Of a DNA stretch of 64,000 nt, positions 1-7,969 are shown piece after piece. The DNA lies in the NCBI RefSeq assembly GCF_013376045.1, contig NZ_JABMJG010000007.1, positions 1 to 64,000 on the forward strand. The letters run 5' to 3'. Position 1 is the first letter of the stretch. Each line of letters starts with the position of its first letter. The notes under the pieces were generated by a model that saw only the letters and a list, made by a program, of their open reading frames with translations, was not told the DNA's origin and did no database searches. The DNA is from Variovorax sp. SG517 (GTDB lineage Bacteria; Pseudomonadota; Gammaproteobacteria; Burkholderiales; Burkholderiaceae_C). Both the position numbers and the translations under genes were made by a program.

Positions 1-95
1 TCAAGCTCAAACTCAAAGGCCTGAGCCCAGTACAGTACCGAACTCAGGCCTTGTGCCATTAGCTTCTAACTGTCCAACTTCTTGGGGTCAGTTCA
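1..95. mobile_element. Right end of an IS3-family-like insertion sequence (partial)
   Basis: Positions 71-95 read like the terminal inverted repeat of IS3-family elements; on the minus strand it starts TGAACTGACCCC and runs on to an AAGTTGGACA block. Positions 16-52 form a perfect 10-bp stem (AAGGCCTGAG with CTCAGGCCTT) around a 17-nt loop, which fits a terminator behind a transposase gene. No transposase codons are visible, so the body must lie left of the window. The boundary at 95 is inferred from the repeat; target-site duplication cannot be tested with one end only. Confidence 0.62.
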
Positions 96-153
96 AATCC
101 CTGCCACGCCGGGCAGCGCGTCCGGCCTCGGCGGGACCGCCTCCCCGGGAAAC

Positions 154-159
154 TACAAT
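154..159 (+). promoter_or_regulatory. -10 element close to the zapB-like start codon
   Basis: TACAAT at 154-159 matches a sigma70 -10 hexamer, and the ATG follows at 168. Transcription would start at about 166-168, leaving almost no leader. No Shine-Dalgarno sequence precedes the ATG, and the -35 region is poor. This points to a leaderless or near-leaderless mRNA. Confidence 0.45.
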
Positions 160-167
160 CGCCAACC

Positions 168-392
168 ATGCCCGCCTCCAGCCCCATCGATCAGATCGCC
201 GAGCGCGTCGAACGACTGCTCGTGCGTCACGAAGAGGTGCAGCGCACCAACGCGCTGCTGCAGGAACAGGTCGATGCGCTCACGCGCGAACGCGACGCAC
301 TGAAATCGCGGCTCGTCGCGGCCCGCACGCGCCTCGATGCCCTGCTCGAACGGCTGCCGGCAGAACCACCTTCCGAAGATTCCCCCGCATGA
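168..392 (+). CDS. ZapB-like coiled-coil cell division protein
   Basis: A 74-residue protein that is almost entirely a heptad-patterned coiled coil (about residues 6-62), with a short acidic Pro/Ser tail. Small coiled-coil proteins encoded directly before zapA are known in beta- and gammaproteobacteria (TIGR02449/ZapB-like group) and are thought to link ZapA to the nucleoid side of the division ring. The stop codon overlaps the zapA start as ATGA, so the two are probably translationally coupled. The assignment rests on size, coiled-coil character and position; the sequence itself is low in distinctive motifs. Confidence 0.75.
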   Translation: MPASSPIDQIAERVERLLVRHEEVQRTNALLQEQVDALTRERDALKSRLVAARTRLDALLERLPAEPPSEDSPA

Positions 393-712
393 AGCAGATT
401 GAAGTACAGATCATGGGACAGAGCTATCTGCTCGGCTGTCCCGACGGCGGCGAGGCGCAGCTGCGCCAAGCCGTCGAACGCGTGGATGCCGCCATGTGCA
501 AGATCCGCGACGCGGGAAAAGTCAAGGCCCGCGACCGCATCGCGGTGCTGGCATCGCTGAACCTGGCATTCGACCTTGCCGCGCAGCAGGCCGCCGCCAG
601 CGCGGCGCCTGCTCCGACAGCAGCGCCCGATACCACCGAAACCGACCCGAAAGCCGCCCAGCTCATTCAAAGACTCGATCAGGCCCTGGCGGGCGATGGA
701 CATTTGCTGTGA
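389..712 (+). CDS. zapA: Cell division protein ZapA
   Basis: 107 residues, typical for ZapA. The N-terminal part (about 1-70) has the beta-strand opening MKQIEVQIMGQSYLLGCPDG and the helix with the DRIAVLASLNLAFDL segment that forms the dimer and tetramer coiled coil. An Ala/Pro-rich linker and a short helix follow. ZapA binds FtsZ and cross-links protofilaments at midcell. The ATG at 389 overlaps the upstream stop codon, which fixes the start. The 6S RNA gene lies directly downstream, the usual proteobacterial order. Confidence 0.93.
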   Translation: MKQIEVQIMGQSYLLGCPDGGEAQLRQAVERVDAAMCKIRDAGKVKARDRIAVLASLNLAFDLAAQQAAASAAPAPTAAPDTTETDPKAAQLIQRLDQALAGDGHLL

Positions 713-717
713 ACGGG

Positions 718-746
718 TTCCGCCGGCAGGGCTGTAGCGGTAAAAT
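718..746 (+). promoter_or_regulatory. Promoter of the 6S RNA gene
   Basis: A -35-like TTCCGC at 718-723 and a -10 TAAAAT at 741-746 are separated by 17 bp. This predicts transcription from about 753, where the terminal helix of the 6S RNA begins. Confidence 0.5.
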
Positions 747-751
747 CCAAA

Positions 752-930
752 CTGTCTGCGGTGCGCGTTGGGCTTTATATGTCCTTGTTCCAATGCTCTA
801 CGGAGCCGGGCTTGGTAAATCGCTCGACGGGTGTGATCATCTCGCGTCAGATGAACCCGAAGTCTTGCTGCCCTCGCCCACCTGAACCCCGGTTCAGGAT
901 GCGAGTCCGGCGCCCACTTGCAGACACCTA
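752..930 (+). ncRNA. ssrS: 6S RNA
   Basis: The region between zapA and the next gene has the 6S RNA layout. The ends pair: TGTCTGC (753-759) with GCAGACA (920-926), and further in TGGGC (769-773) with GCCCA (912-916). A perfect hairpin CCTGAACC/GGTTCAGG (881-898) is followed by a GC-rich strand, matching the conserved 3' part of E. coli 6S RNA. 6S RNA binds sigma70 RNA polymerase as a promoter mimic and downshifts transcription in stationary phase. The ends are estimated from base pairing. Position after zapA is the known arrangement. Confidence 0.88.
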
Positions 931-940
931 ATTCCGCCAC

Positions 941-978
941 GGCCCCCTGCACACGCTGCTCGGGGCCGTTGCTTTTTG
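941..978 (+). terminator. Rho-independent terminator after 6S RNA
   Basis: A GGCCCC/GGGGCC stem (941-967) is followed by a run of five T. It ends just before the next coding sequence. Confidence 0.6.
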
Positions 979-993
979 CGATACAGAATTTCC

Positions 994-1821
994 GTGAACG
1001 TCTCCAGCCTGCTCGACCCCCTCCTCATCGCCGAACTCGCCGCCCTCGGGCTCGGCACCGGTTTCCTCGCAGGCCTGCTGGGCATCGGCGGCGGCATGCT
1101 GATGGTGCCCTTCATCACGATCATCATGGGCCACCGAGGCGCGCCGGCCGACCTCTCGGTGAAGATGGCCATCGCGACCTCGATGGCGACCATCATCTTC
1201 ACCTCGGTATCGAGCGTGCGCGCGCACCACAAGCGCGGCGCGGTGCGCTGGGAGATCGTGCGGCGCCTCGCGCCCGGCATCGTCATCGGCAGCCTGGTGG
1301 GCAGCCTCGGCGTGTTCGCGCTGCTCAAGGGCACGGCGCTGGCGATCTTCTTCGCGCTGTTCGTGGGCTTCTCGGCCACGCAGATGTTCCTCGACAAGAA
1401 GCCCGCGCCCACGCGGCAGATGCCGGGCACGAGCGGCCAGCTCGCGGCGGGCGGCGCCATCGGCTTCATCTCGGGCCTGGTGGGCGCGGGCGGCGGCTTC
1501 ATCAGCGTGCCGTTCATGACGTGGTGCAACATCTCCATCCACAACGCGGTGGCAACCAGCGCGGCGCTGGGCTTCCCGATCGCGGTGGCGAACGTGCTGG
1601 GCTATGCGGTCAGCGGACAGTCGGTGCAGGGCCTGCCGGCCGGCTCCTTCGGCTACATCTGGCAGCCCGCGCTGGTGGTGATCGCGCTGTGCAGCGTGAT
1701 CACGGCGCCGCTGGGCGCGAAGGCCGCGCACAGCCTGCCGGTGAAGAAGCTCAAGCGCGTGTTCGCGAGCATCCTCTACCTGCTGGCGGCCTACATGCTC
1801 TGGAAGGGCCTGCACGGCTGA
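994..1821 (+). CDS. TauE/SafE-family (sulfite exporter-like) membrane permease
   Basis: An integral membrane protein of about 275 residues with roughly eight hydrophobic segments. The two family repeats are visible: GTGFLAGLLGIGGGMLMVPF near the N-terminus and GGAIGFISGLVGAGGGFISVPF near the middle, both with the glycine-rich GIGGG/GAGGG signature. Members of this family export sulfite, sulfoacetate or other small anions; the substrate here cannot be told. The start is uncertain: GTG at 994 is used here, and a TTG at 976 in the same frame would add six residues but lies in the 6S terminator. Confidence 0.82.
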   Translation: MNVSSLLDPLLIAELAALGLGTGFLAGLLGIGGGMLMVPFITIIMGHRGAPADLSVKMAIATSMATIIFTSVSSVRAHHKRGAVRWEIVRRLAPGIVIGSLVGSLGVFALLKGTALAIFFALFVGFSATQMFLDKKPAPTRQMPGTSGQLAAGGAIGFISGLVGAGGGFISVPFMTWCNISIHNAVATSAALGFPIAVANVLGYAVSGQSVQGLPAGSFGYIWQPALVVIALCSVITAPLGAKAAHSLPVKKLKRVFASILYLLAAYMLWKGLHG

Positions 1822-1887
1822 TTCCCTTCGGGCCCAAGGCCCTTGCGCCAGAGGTGCGACTCGTTGCCGCCCGCGCGCCGCGAGCCG

Positions 1888-1893
1888 TATAAC
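1888..1893 (+). promoter_or_regulatory. -10 element close to the stress protein start codon
   Basis: TATAAC at 1888-1893 lies seven bases before the ATG at 1900. With usual spacing the transcript would begin at or beside the ATG. There is no convincing Shine-Dalgarno sequence, so the mRNA may be leaderless. Confidence 0.45.
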
Positions 1894-1899
1894 GGGGCC

Positions 1900-2325
1900 A
1901 TGAAAATCCTCATCGCAGTCGACGGCAGCGCCTACACGCAGAAGGCGCTGGCTTATCTGGTCGCCAACCGGGCCATGTTCGTGGACGGGCACGAGCTGGT
2001 CATCGTGCACGTGTGCACGGGCATCTCGGGCCACGTCACGCGCCACCTCAGCAAGGAGATCGTCTCCGAGTACTACGCCGAGGAAAGCGCCAAGGTGATC
2101 GAGCCCGTGAAGGCCCAGCTCGCGGCGCAGGGCATCACAAACTACACGGTCGATGCGCGCCACGGCCACATCGCCGAGGAGATCCTCAAGTCGGCCGCCG
2201 CCGCGCAGGCGGGGCTGATCGTGCTCGGCACGCACGGCCACGGCATCCTGGGCCGCGCGCTGATGGGCTCGGTCGCCACCAAGGTGATCGCCGAGACGAA
2301 CACCACGGTGCTGCTGGTTCAGTAA
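1900..2325 (+). CDS. Universal stress protein (UspA family)
   Basis: 141 residues, one UspA domain. It starts with the strand MKILIAVDGS, whose Asp usually contacts ATP adenine, and ends with the ATP-binding loop GTHGHGILGRALMGSVATKV, matching the G-2x-G-9x-G-S pattern of ATP-binding members. Such cytoplasmic proteins help survival under starvation and oxidative or membrane stress. The ATG at 1900 gives the canonical N-terminus; an upstream extension in frame has no homologous character. It ends 9 bp from the convergent AraC-family gene. Confidence 0.9.
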   Translation: MKILIAVDGSAYTQKALAYLVANRAMFVDGHELVIVHVCTGISGHVTRHLSKEIVSEYYAEESAKVIEPVKAQLAAQGITNYTVDARHGHIAEEILKSAAAAQAGLIVLGTHGHGILGRALMGSVATKVIAETNTTVLLVQ

Positions 2326-2334
2326 GCCGATCCG

Positions 2335-3306
2335 TCACTGCGTACGCTGCTGCCGCCACTCGCGCGGCGAGCAGCCGAATCGCTCCTTGAACGCGCGGCT
2401 GAAATGCGCCGCGTCGTTGAAGCCCCTGCCGTAGGCGATGTCCGCCACGGGCCGGCCCGCAAGGCGCGGCTCCAGCAGGTCGCGGCTGCAGGCCTCCAGC
2501 CTGCGCTCCCAGATGTACTGCGAAGGCGTGAGCGGCTCGCTCCTGAACACGCGGTGGATGTGGCTGACCGACACGCCCAGCCCCGCCGCCAGCGTGCTGA
2601 CCGACAGCGAAGGATCGGCCAGCTGCTCGTCGATGCGCCGCTTCACGCGCGCCAGGTGGTACGCCACCAGATTGCTCAGCGAGGGCGCGCTGGCCGCCGG
2701 CAACGTCTGCAGCCCCGCCACCAGGATGTTCTGCACGCCGTTGGCCACCGCGAGGGCCGAGGCCGGCTGCAGCGTGTCGATGTCCTCGCGCAGCGTGCGG
2801 ATCATGCCCAGCAGCAGGTGCCCCGCGCCCTCGCGGCCCGAAACGGTGGTGGCCGTGAGCGCCTGGGTGTCGCGCAGTTCGCTGCGCAGGCGCTCGCCGG
2901 GCAGCTTGAGCACGATCTGCTCGAATGATTCGTCGAACAGCAGCTGGTAGGGCCGCGTGCTGTCGTACAGCGCGAAGTCGCCGGCCGACAGCACCGCGTC
3001 GCGCCCGTCCTGCCGCACCACGCCCCGGCCGCGCGCCTGGATGCTCACGAGGAAATAGTCGTCGCTCGAATGCGAGATGTGTCCCGGCGTGCGCATCACC
3101 TTCTGCGGGCTCGAGGTGACGACCGACACGTCGAGCCCCGGCAGCGTGTGCTGGCGGATGCTGCCCTCGAAATCGCCCGAGCCGCCCGAATTGCCCTCGC
3201 GCACCGGGTCGCAGCCCAGCTGCACGTAGACGTTGCAGATCATGTCGGTCCAGTAGGCGAGCCGCTGGTCGCGCGGGACGGCGTCGGTGCTGAGCAGCTG
3301 GGTCAT
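2335..3306 (-). CDS. AraC-family transcriptional regulator
   Basis: 323 residues. The N-terminal two thirds resemble the AraC-binding-like sensor domain found in regulators of aromatic and nitrile catabolism (PF14525 type). The last 100 residues carry two helix-turn-helix units, including LSVSTLAAGLGVSVSHIHRVF and GRPVADIAYGRGFNDAAHFSRAFKERFGCSPREWR. It is transcribed away from the nitrilase gene across a 183-bp gap, so it is probably the activator of the nitrilase-aldoxime dehydratase operon. The start was chosen because an AGGAA stands 6 bp before the ATG at 3306; a longer frame reaches 3381. The inducer is unknown; an aldoxime or nitrile is a reasonable guess. Confidence 0.88.
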   Translation of the reverse strand: MTQLLSTDAVPRDQRLAYWTDMICNVYVQLGCDPVREGNSGGSGDFEGSIRQHTLPGLDVSVVTSSPQKVMRTPGHISHSSDDYFLVSIQARGRGVVRQDGRDAVLSAGDFALYDSTRPYQLLFDESFEQIVLKLPGERLRSELRDTQALTATTVSGREGAGHLLLGMIRTLREDIDTLQPASALAVANGVQNILVAGLQTLPAASAPSLSNLVAYHLARVKRRIDEQLADPSLSVSTLAAGLGVSVSHIHRVFRSEPLTPSQYIWERRLEACSRDLLEPRLAGRPVADIAYGRGFNDAAHFSRAFKERFGCSPREWRQQRTQ

Positions 3307-3489
3307 CGGGGTTCCTCGGAAGGCCTGAGGGGCAGCGAACGGATGCAACGCTGGAACAAGAACGCTGCCAAACCGGGTCAAGGCGTTCAGGCGGCGCGAA
3401 TCTACGCTTCAAGCAACCCGCATGCCACAGCGCAAACCCGGTGACTGCGGACCACGCCTCGTTACTTTCATTGCATCTGGAGAAGCATC

Positions 3490-4515
3490 ATGCCGACCAC
3501 CGTCCACCCCAAGCTGCGCGTTGCCGCAGTGCAGGCCGCCCCCGTGTTCCTCGACCTCGACGGCACCATCGACAAGACCATCGACCTGATGGCGCAGGCC
3601 GCGAAACAGGGCGTGAAGCTCATCGCCTTCCCCGAGACCTGGGTGCCCGGCTACCCGTGGTGGATCTGGCTCGATTCGCCGGCCTGGGGCATGCAGTTCG
3701 TGCAGCGCTACCACGACAATTCGCTGGTCGTCGGCTCGGCCGAGTTCGAGCGCATCGCGCAGGCGGCGCGCAGGCTCGGCATCTGGGTGTCGCTCGGCTA
3801 CAGCGAGAAGGCAGCCGGCAGCCTCTACATCGCGCAGGCGCTCATCGACGACCAGGGCCGCACGGTGCAGACGCGGCGCAAGCTCAAGCCCACGCACGTG
3901 GAGCGCACGGTGTTCGGTGAGGGCGACGGCTCCGACCTCGCCGTGGTCGAGACGCCGCTGGGCAACATCGGCTCGCTTGCCTGCTGGGAGCACCTGCAGC
4001 CACTGAGCAAGTACGCGATGTATTCGCAGAACGAGCAGATCCACTGCGGCGCCTGGCCGAGCTTCTCGCTCTACCGCGGCGCGGCCTACGCGCTGGGGCC
4101 CGAGGTCAACAACGCCGCGAGCCAGGTGTATGCGGCCGAGGGCCAGTGCTTCGTGATCGCGCCCTGTGCCACCGTGTCGAAAGCCATGAGCGAACTCATG
4201 TGCACCGACGCCGGCAAGCAGCAGATGCTGCGCATCGGCGGCGGCTATGCGCGCATCTTCGCGCCCGACGGCTCGCCACTGGGAACGCCTCTGGCAGAGG
4301 ACGAGGAAGGCCTGGTCGTCGCCGACATCGACCTCGGCATGATCTCGCTCGCCAAGGCCGCCGGCGACCCGAGCGGCCACTACTCGCGACCCGACTGCAC
4401 GCAGCTGCTATTCAACAAGACGCGTCGCGAGCCGGTCGTGGTGCAACAGGCGCCGTCGCCATTGCCCGCGCCGTCCGAACCCGAAGCCAGCGTGTCCGAG
4501 CCCGTCGCGGTCTGA
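3490..4515 (+). CDS. Aliphatic-type nitrilase
   Basis: 341 residues of the nitrilase superfamily branch 1, hydrolysing a nitrile to the acid and ammonia through a thioimidate on cysteine. The Glu-Lys-Cys triad is in place: Glu49 in FPETWVPGYPWW, Lys131 in the RRKLKPTHVERT segment, and Cys165 in GSLACWEHLQ. The last 35 residues are a Pro/Glu/Val-rich tail, common in helix-forming nitrilases. A GGAG ribosome site precedes the ATG. The aldoxime dehydratase gene follows after 17 bp, so the natural substrate is likely the nitrile made by that enzyme. Confidence 0.93.
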   Translation: MPTTVHPKLRVAAVQAAPVFLDLDGTIDKTIDLMAQAAKQGVKLIAFPETWVPGYPWWIWLDSPAWGMQFVQRYHDNSLVVGSAEFERIAQAARRLGIWVSLGYSEKAAGSLYIAQALIDDQGRTVQTRRKLKPTHVERTVFGEGDGSDLAVVETPLGNIGSLACWEHLQPLSKYAMYSQNEQIHCGAWPSFSLYRGAAYALGPEVNNAASQVYAAEGQCFVIAPCATVSKAMSELMCTDAGKQQMLRIGGGYARIFAPDGSPLGTPLAEDEEGLVVADIDLGMISLAKAAGDPSGHYSRPDCTQLLFNKTRREPVVVQQAPSPLPAPSEPEASVSEPVAV

Positions 4516-4532
4516 ACCCTCGGAGGCAAGCC

Positions 4533-5606
4533 ATGGAATCCGCCATCGACGGGCACCTGAAGTGCCCCCGCACGCGCCACCGCCGCGTGGAAGACGACTA
4601 CGTGCCGCCCTACCCCGCATGGTCGGCCCGCGCCCCTGTGTCGGTGAAGCAGGTCGTGATGGGCTACTTCGGCGTGCAGTCGCGCGGCCCGGAGATACAG
4701 GGCCGCGCCTGCGCCGCGCTGATGAAGATCGCGCGCGACTTCGCTCTGCCCGACGGCCCCGGCCATCACGACCTCACGCACTACGTCGACGCGCAGGGCT
4801 TCGACAACATGGTCGCCATCGCCTACTGGAGCGACCCCGCCGCCTACGCCCGCTGGTGCGCGACACCCGCCATCGACGCCTGGTGGCGCTCCGACGAGCG
4901 CCTCAGGGAAGGCCTGGGCTACTTCCGCGAGATCGCCTCGCCGCGCGTCGAGCATTTCGAGACCATGTTCAACACGCCCGACCGCTTCGAGGGCGTCGGC
5001 GTGGTCATGGGCGGCGTCAGCGGCGAGTTTCAGGAGCACGGCTACTGGGGTTCGATGCGCGACCGCATTCCGCTCTCGCAGACCGATGCGATGGCGCCAT
5101 CGGGCACGCGGGCGGTGATCGCGGGCGCGCCGGCCCCGGGGCAGCGCGTGCGCATCGCGGGGCACGAGAACGTCGCGATGATCCGCTCCGGCCAGGAGTG
5201 GACCGACACCACCGGCCAGGAGCGCAAGCTCTACCTGGAAGACATGGAACCGGTGCTGCGCGAGGGCATGGACTTCCTGCGCGACCAGGGGCTGGGCATC
5301 GGCTGCTACAGCAACCGCTACATGCGCCACCTCGACGCGCAGGGCGCGCCGCTGCAGAAATCGTTCGGCCTGAGCTACTGGCGTTCGCTGGCCGACATGG
5401 AACGCTGGGCCGAGTCGCACCCCACGCACGTCGCGATCTTCGGCAGCTTCATGCGCTACGTGCAGGCGTTGAACTTCCAGCTGCAGCTGCGCGTGTACCA
5501 CGAGGTGTCGGTGCTCAAGGCCGACGAGCAGAGCTACGAGTACGTCAACTGCCACGCGGGCAGCGGGCTGATGAACGGACTCGCGCCAGCAGCAGTCGGG
5601 GCTTGA
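4533..5606 (+). CDS. Haem-containing aldoxime dehydratase (Oxd family)
   Basis: 357 residues, aligning from memory along its whole length with Rhodococcus and Pseudomonas Oxd enzymes, which dehydrate R-CH=N-OH to R-CN using ferrous haem. The residues known in that family are at matching positions: Arg178 (YWGSMRDR), Ser219 (IRSGQEW), the proximal haem ligand His299 (AESHPTH) and the distal catalytic histidine at 323 (VYHEVS). The distal histidine is three places later than in the Rhodococcus enzyme because of a small insertion after residue 310. The GGAGG site sits 7 bp before the ATG. Together with the preceding nitrilase it forms a two-step aldoxime-to-acid route. It is often named phenylacetaldoxime dehydratase, but the substrate is not shown. 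Confidence 0.93.
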   Translation: MESAIDGHLKCPRTRHRRVEDDYVPPYPAWSARAPVSVKQVVMGYFGVQSRGPEIQGRACAALMKIARDFALPDGPGHHDLTHYVDAQGFDNMVAIAYWSDPAAYARWCATPAIDAWWRSDERLREGLGYFREIASPRVEHFETMFNTPDRFEGVGVVMGGVSGEFQEHGYWGSMRDRIPLSQTDAMAPSGTRAVIAGAPAPGQRVRIAGHENVAMIRSGQEWTDTTGQERKLYLEDMEPVLREGMDFLRDQGLGIGCYSNRYMRHLDAQGAPLQKSFGLSYWRSLADMERWAESHPTHVAIFGSFMRYVQALNFQLQLRVYHEVSVLKADEQSYEYVNCHAGSGLMNGLAPAAVGA

Positions 5607-5612
5607 ACCGGC

Positions 5613-7151
5613 TCAGGCCGCGAACAGCCCCTTGTGCTCGTTGCGCAGCAGCGCCTTCTGCACCTTGCCCATGGCGTTGCGCGGCAGCTCGGGCACCACG
5701 AAGCAGCGCTTCGGAATCTTGAAATTGGCGAGCTTCGATTTCAGCTCCGCCACGATGGCATCGCCGTCGAGCGCCGCGCCCGCCTTGGGGATGACGATGG
5801 CCACGCCCACCTCGCCGAAGTCGGGGTGCGGCACGCCGACCACCGCGCTCTCGGCCACGCCCGCCATCTCGTTGATGTAGCCCTCGATCTCGGCGGGGTA
5901 CACGTTGTAGCCGCCGCTGATGATCAGGTCCTTGCTGCGCCCGACGATGGTGATGTAGCCCCGGCCGTCGATCTTGCCCACGTCGCCGGTCTTGAAGAAG
6001 CCGTCCGCGGTGAACTCTTCCTTCGTCTTCTCGGGCATGCGCCAGTAGCCTGCGAACACGTTGGGGCCGCTGACCTCGATGTTGCCGATCTCGTCGGTGG
6101 TGCAGTCGCGGCCGCTGTCGTCGCGCACGCGCAGCTGCACGCCCGGCAGCGCGAAGCCGACGGTGCCGCCGCGGCGTTCGCCCTGCTCGGGCCGGTAGGG
6201 GTTGGAGGTGAGCATGACCGTCTCGCTCATGCCGTAGCGCTCCAGGATGGTGTGGCCCGTGCGCTCGCGCCATTCGTCGAAGGTCTCGATGAGCAGCGGC
6301 GCCGATCCCGCGATGAACAGGCGCATGTTGCGCACCGCCTCGCGCGTGAGGCCGGGCTCGGCCAGCAGGCGCACGTACAGCGTGGGCACGCCCATGAACA
6401 CGGTGGCCTCGGGCAGCTTCTGCACCACGCGCTTCGGATCGAACTTCGCGAACCACAGGATCTTGCTGCCGTTGAGCAGCGCGCCGTGCAGCGCGACGAA
6501 CAGGCCGTGCACGTGGAAGATGGGCAGCGCATGGATCAGCACGTCGCCTTCGGTCCAGCCCCAGTAGTCCTTCAGCACCTCGGCGTTCGACAGCAGGTTG
6601 CCGTGCGTGAGCATCGCGCCCTTGCTGCGGCCGGTGGTGCCGCTGGTGTAGAGGATGGCTGCCATGTCGCCGGCCTTGCGCTGCGCGGGCAAGTGCTGGT
6701 CGCTGCACTGCGCGGCCACGTCGAGCAGCGTGCCGGTGCGGTCGTCGTCCAGCGTGAAGACGTGCTTCGTGCCCGCCGCGGTGGCGATGGGCGCGACCCA
6801 CGAGGCGTTGCGGCTGGTACACACCACCACGGCCGGCTCGGCGTTGCCGATGAAGTATTCGATCTCTGCGCTCTGGTAGGCGGTGTTCAGAGGCAGGAAC
6901 ACGTAGCCCGCGCGCAGCGTGGCGAGGTACAGCAGCATCGCCTCGACCGACTTCTCGACCTGCACCGCGATGCGCGCGCCCTTCTCCAGCTTCAGAGCGT
7001 CGAGCAGGTTGGCGATCATGGCGCTGGCGCGTTCGAGGTCGCGCCAGGAATAGAACAGGCCGCTGTCGGTTTCGACGGCGATGCCGTCGAGGTCGGCAGG
7101 GAATGCCGCGCGCAGGGCGGCGAACAGGTTGGCGTTGGCGGACTTCTTCAT
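5613..7151 (-). CDS. matB: Malonyl-CoA synthetase
   Basis: 512 residues of the acyl-adenylate-forming superfamily, most like MatB, which makes malonyl-CoA from malonate, CoA and ATP. Visible motifs: the P-loop LYTSGTTGRSKGA, the core YGMSETVMLTSNPY, the hinge region TGDVGKIDGRGYITIVGRSKD, and the C-terminal catalytic lysine in PRNAMGKVQKALLR. It is the last gene of a minus-strand run with malonyl-CoA decarboxylase and a GntR regulator, which supports malonate rather than fatty acid as substrate. It converges on the aldoxime dehydratase gene with a 6-bp gap. The ATG at 7151 gives the usual MatB N-terminus. Confidence 0.9.
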   Translation of the reverse strand: MKKSANANLFAALRAAFPADLDGIAVETDSGLFYSWRDLERASAMIANLLDALKLEKGARIAVQVEKSVEAMLLYLATLRAGYVFLPLNTAYQSAEIEYFIGNAEPAVVVCTSRNASWVAPIATAAGTKHVFTLDDDRTGTLLDVAAQCSDQHLPAQRKAGDMAAILYTSGTTGRSKGAMLTHGNLLSNAEVLKDYWGWTEGDVLIHALPIFHVHGLFVALHGALLNGSKILWFAKFDPKRVVQKLPEATVFMGVPTLYVRLLAEPGLTREAVRNMRLFIAGSAPLLIETFDEWRERTGHTILERYGMSETVMLTSNPYRPEQGERRGGTVGFALPGVQLRVRDDSGRDCTTDEIGNIEVSGPNVFAGYWRMPEKTKEEFTADGFFKTGDVGKIDGRGYITIVGRSKDLIISGGYNVYPAEIEGYINEMAGVAESAVVGVPHPDFGEVGVAIVIPKAGAALDGDAIVAELKSKLANFKIPKRCFVVPELPRNAMGKVQKALLRNEHKGLFAA

Positions 7152-7174
7152 TCGGACGATTGCTTGGCTTGGCT

Positions 7175-7969
7175 TCAGAAATTCGGGGTGCGCTTGGCAA
7201 GGAAGGCGGCGATGCCCTCGCGGTGTTCCGCGGAATCGGCGTAATCGTAGGCGGTGGCCAGCAGGCCGTGGGCCGAAGGTGCGCCGGCGCGCAGCACGGC
7301 GAAGGTGGCCTTGTGCAGGCGCGCGGCCTGCGGGGAGAGCGCGGCGATGCGCTCGGCGTGCGACTGGGCAGCGAGCGGAACTTCGTTGTCGGGCAGCACC
7401 TGCAGCAAAAAGCCTGCGTCGTACAGGCGCTGCGCACCATGCACGCCGGCGGCCAGCAGCATGTCGCGCGCGAGCACGTCGCCGATGGCGCAATGGACCA
7501 GCGCCGCTTCGCGCGGCGCCATCGGGAAACCGAGCTTGGCGATGGGCGCACCGAACTTCGCGGACGCGCCGGCCAGGCGGATGTCGCAGCAGCTCGCGAT
7601 CTCGATGCCCGCGCCCATGCAGGCGCCCTCGATCTGCGCGACCAGCGGCAGCGGGCAGTCGAGCATGGCCTGCAGTGCGGCCCAGACCTCGTTCTCGTGG
7701 AACTCGCGCAGGCTGGGCTCGCTGAAGCGGAACGACGGGTACTCGGAAATATCGCCGCCCGCGCAGAAGGCGCCACCCTCGCCGCGCACGATCACGCAGC
7801 GCAGGGCGTTGTCGCTGTCGCCATCGCCATCGCTGCGCAGGCCGTCGAACACCGCGCGCAGTTCGCGCCACATGGCGCGCGTCATGGCGTTGAGCCGCCC
7901 CGCGTTCGACAGCGTGACGACCGCGATGGCGCCGTCGCGGCGCAGGGAGATGGAGCTTCCAGTCGTCAT
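7175..7969 (-). CDS. Enoyl-CoA hydratase/isomerase (crotonase) family protein
   Basis: 264 residues. The crotonase fold signatures are visible: the oxyanion-hole segment GEGGAFCAGGDISEYPSF and the second one IEGACMGAGIEIASCCDIRLAGASAKFGAP. The second region has Gly/Ile where hydratases usually carry a catalytic Glu, so plain enoyl-CoA hydration is doubtful. Its start overlaps the stop of the upstream receptor gene (ATGA), so it is part of the mat operon. A role on malonyl-CoA or a related acyl-CoA is inferred only from this position. Confidence 0.82.
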   Translation of the reverse strand: MTTGSSISLRRDGAIAVVTLSNAGRLNAMTRAMWRELRAVFDGLRSDGDGDSDNALRCVIVRGEGGAFCAGGDISEYPSFRFSEPSLREFHENEVWAALQAMLDCPLPLVAQIEGACMGAGIEIASCCDIRLAGASAKFGAPIAKLGFPMAPREAALVHCAIGDVLARDMLLAAGVHGAQRLYDAGFLLQVLPDNEVPLAAQSHAERIAALSPQAARLHKATFAVLRAGAPSAHGLLATAYDYADSAEHREGIAAFLAKRTPNF

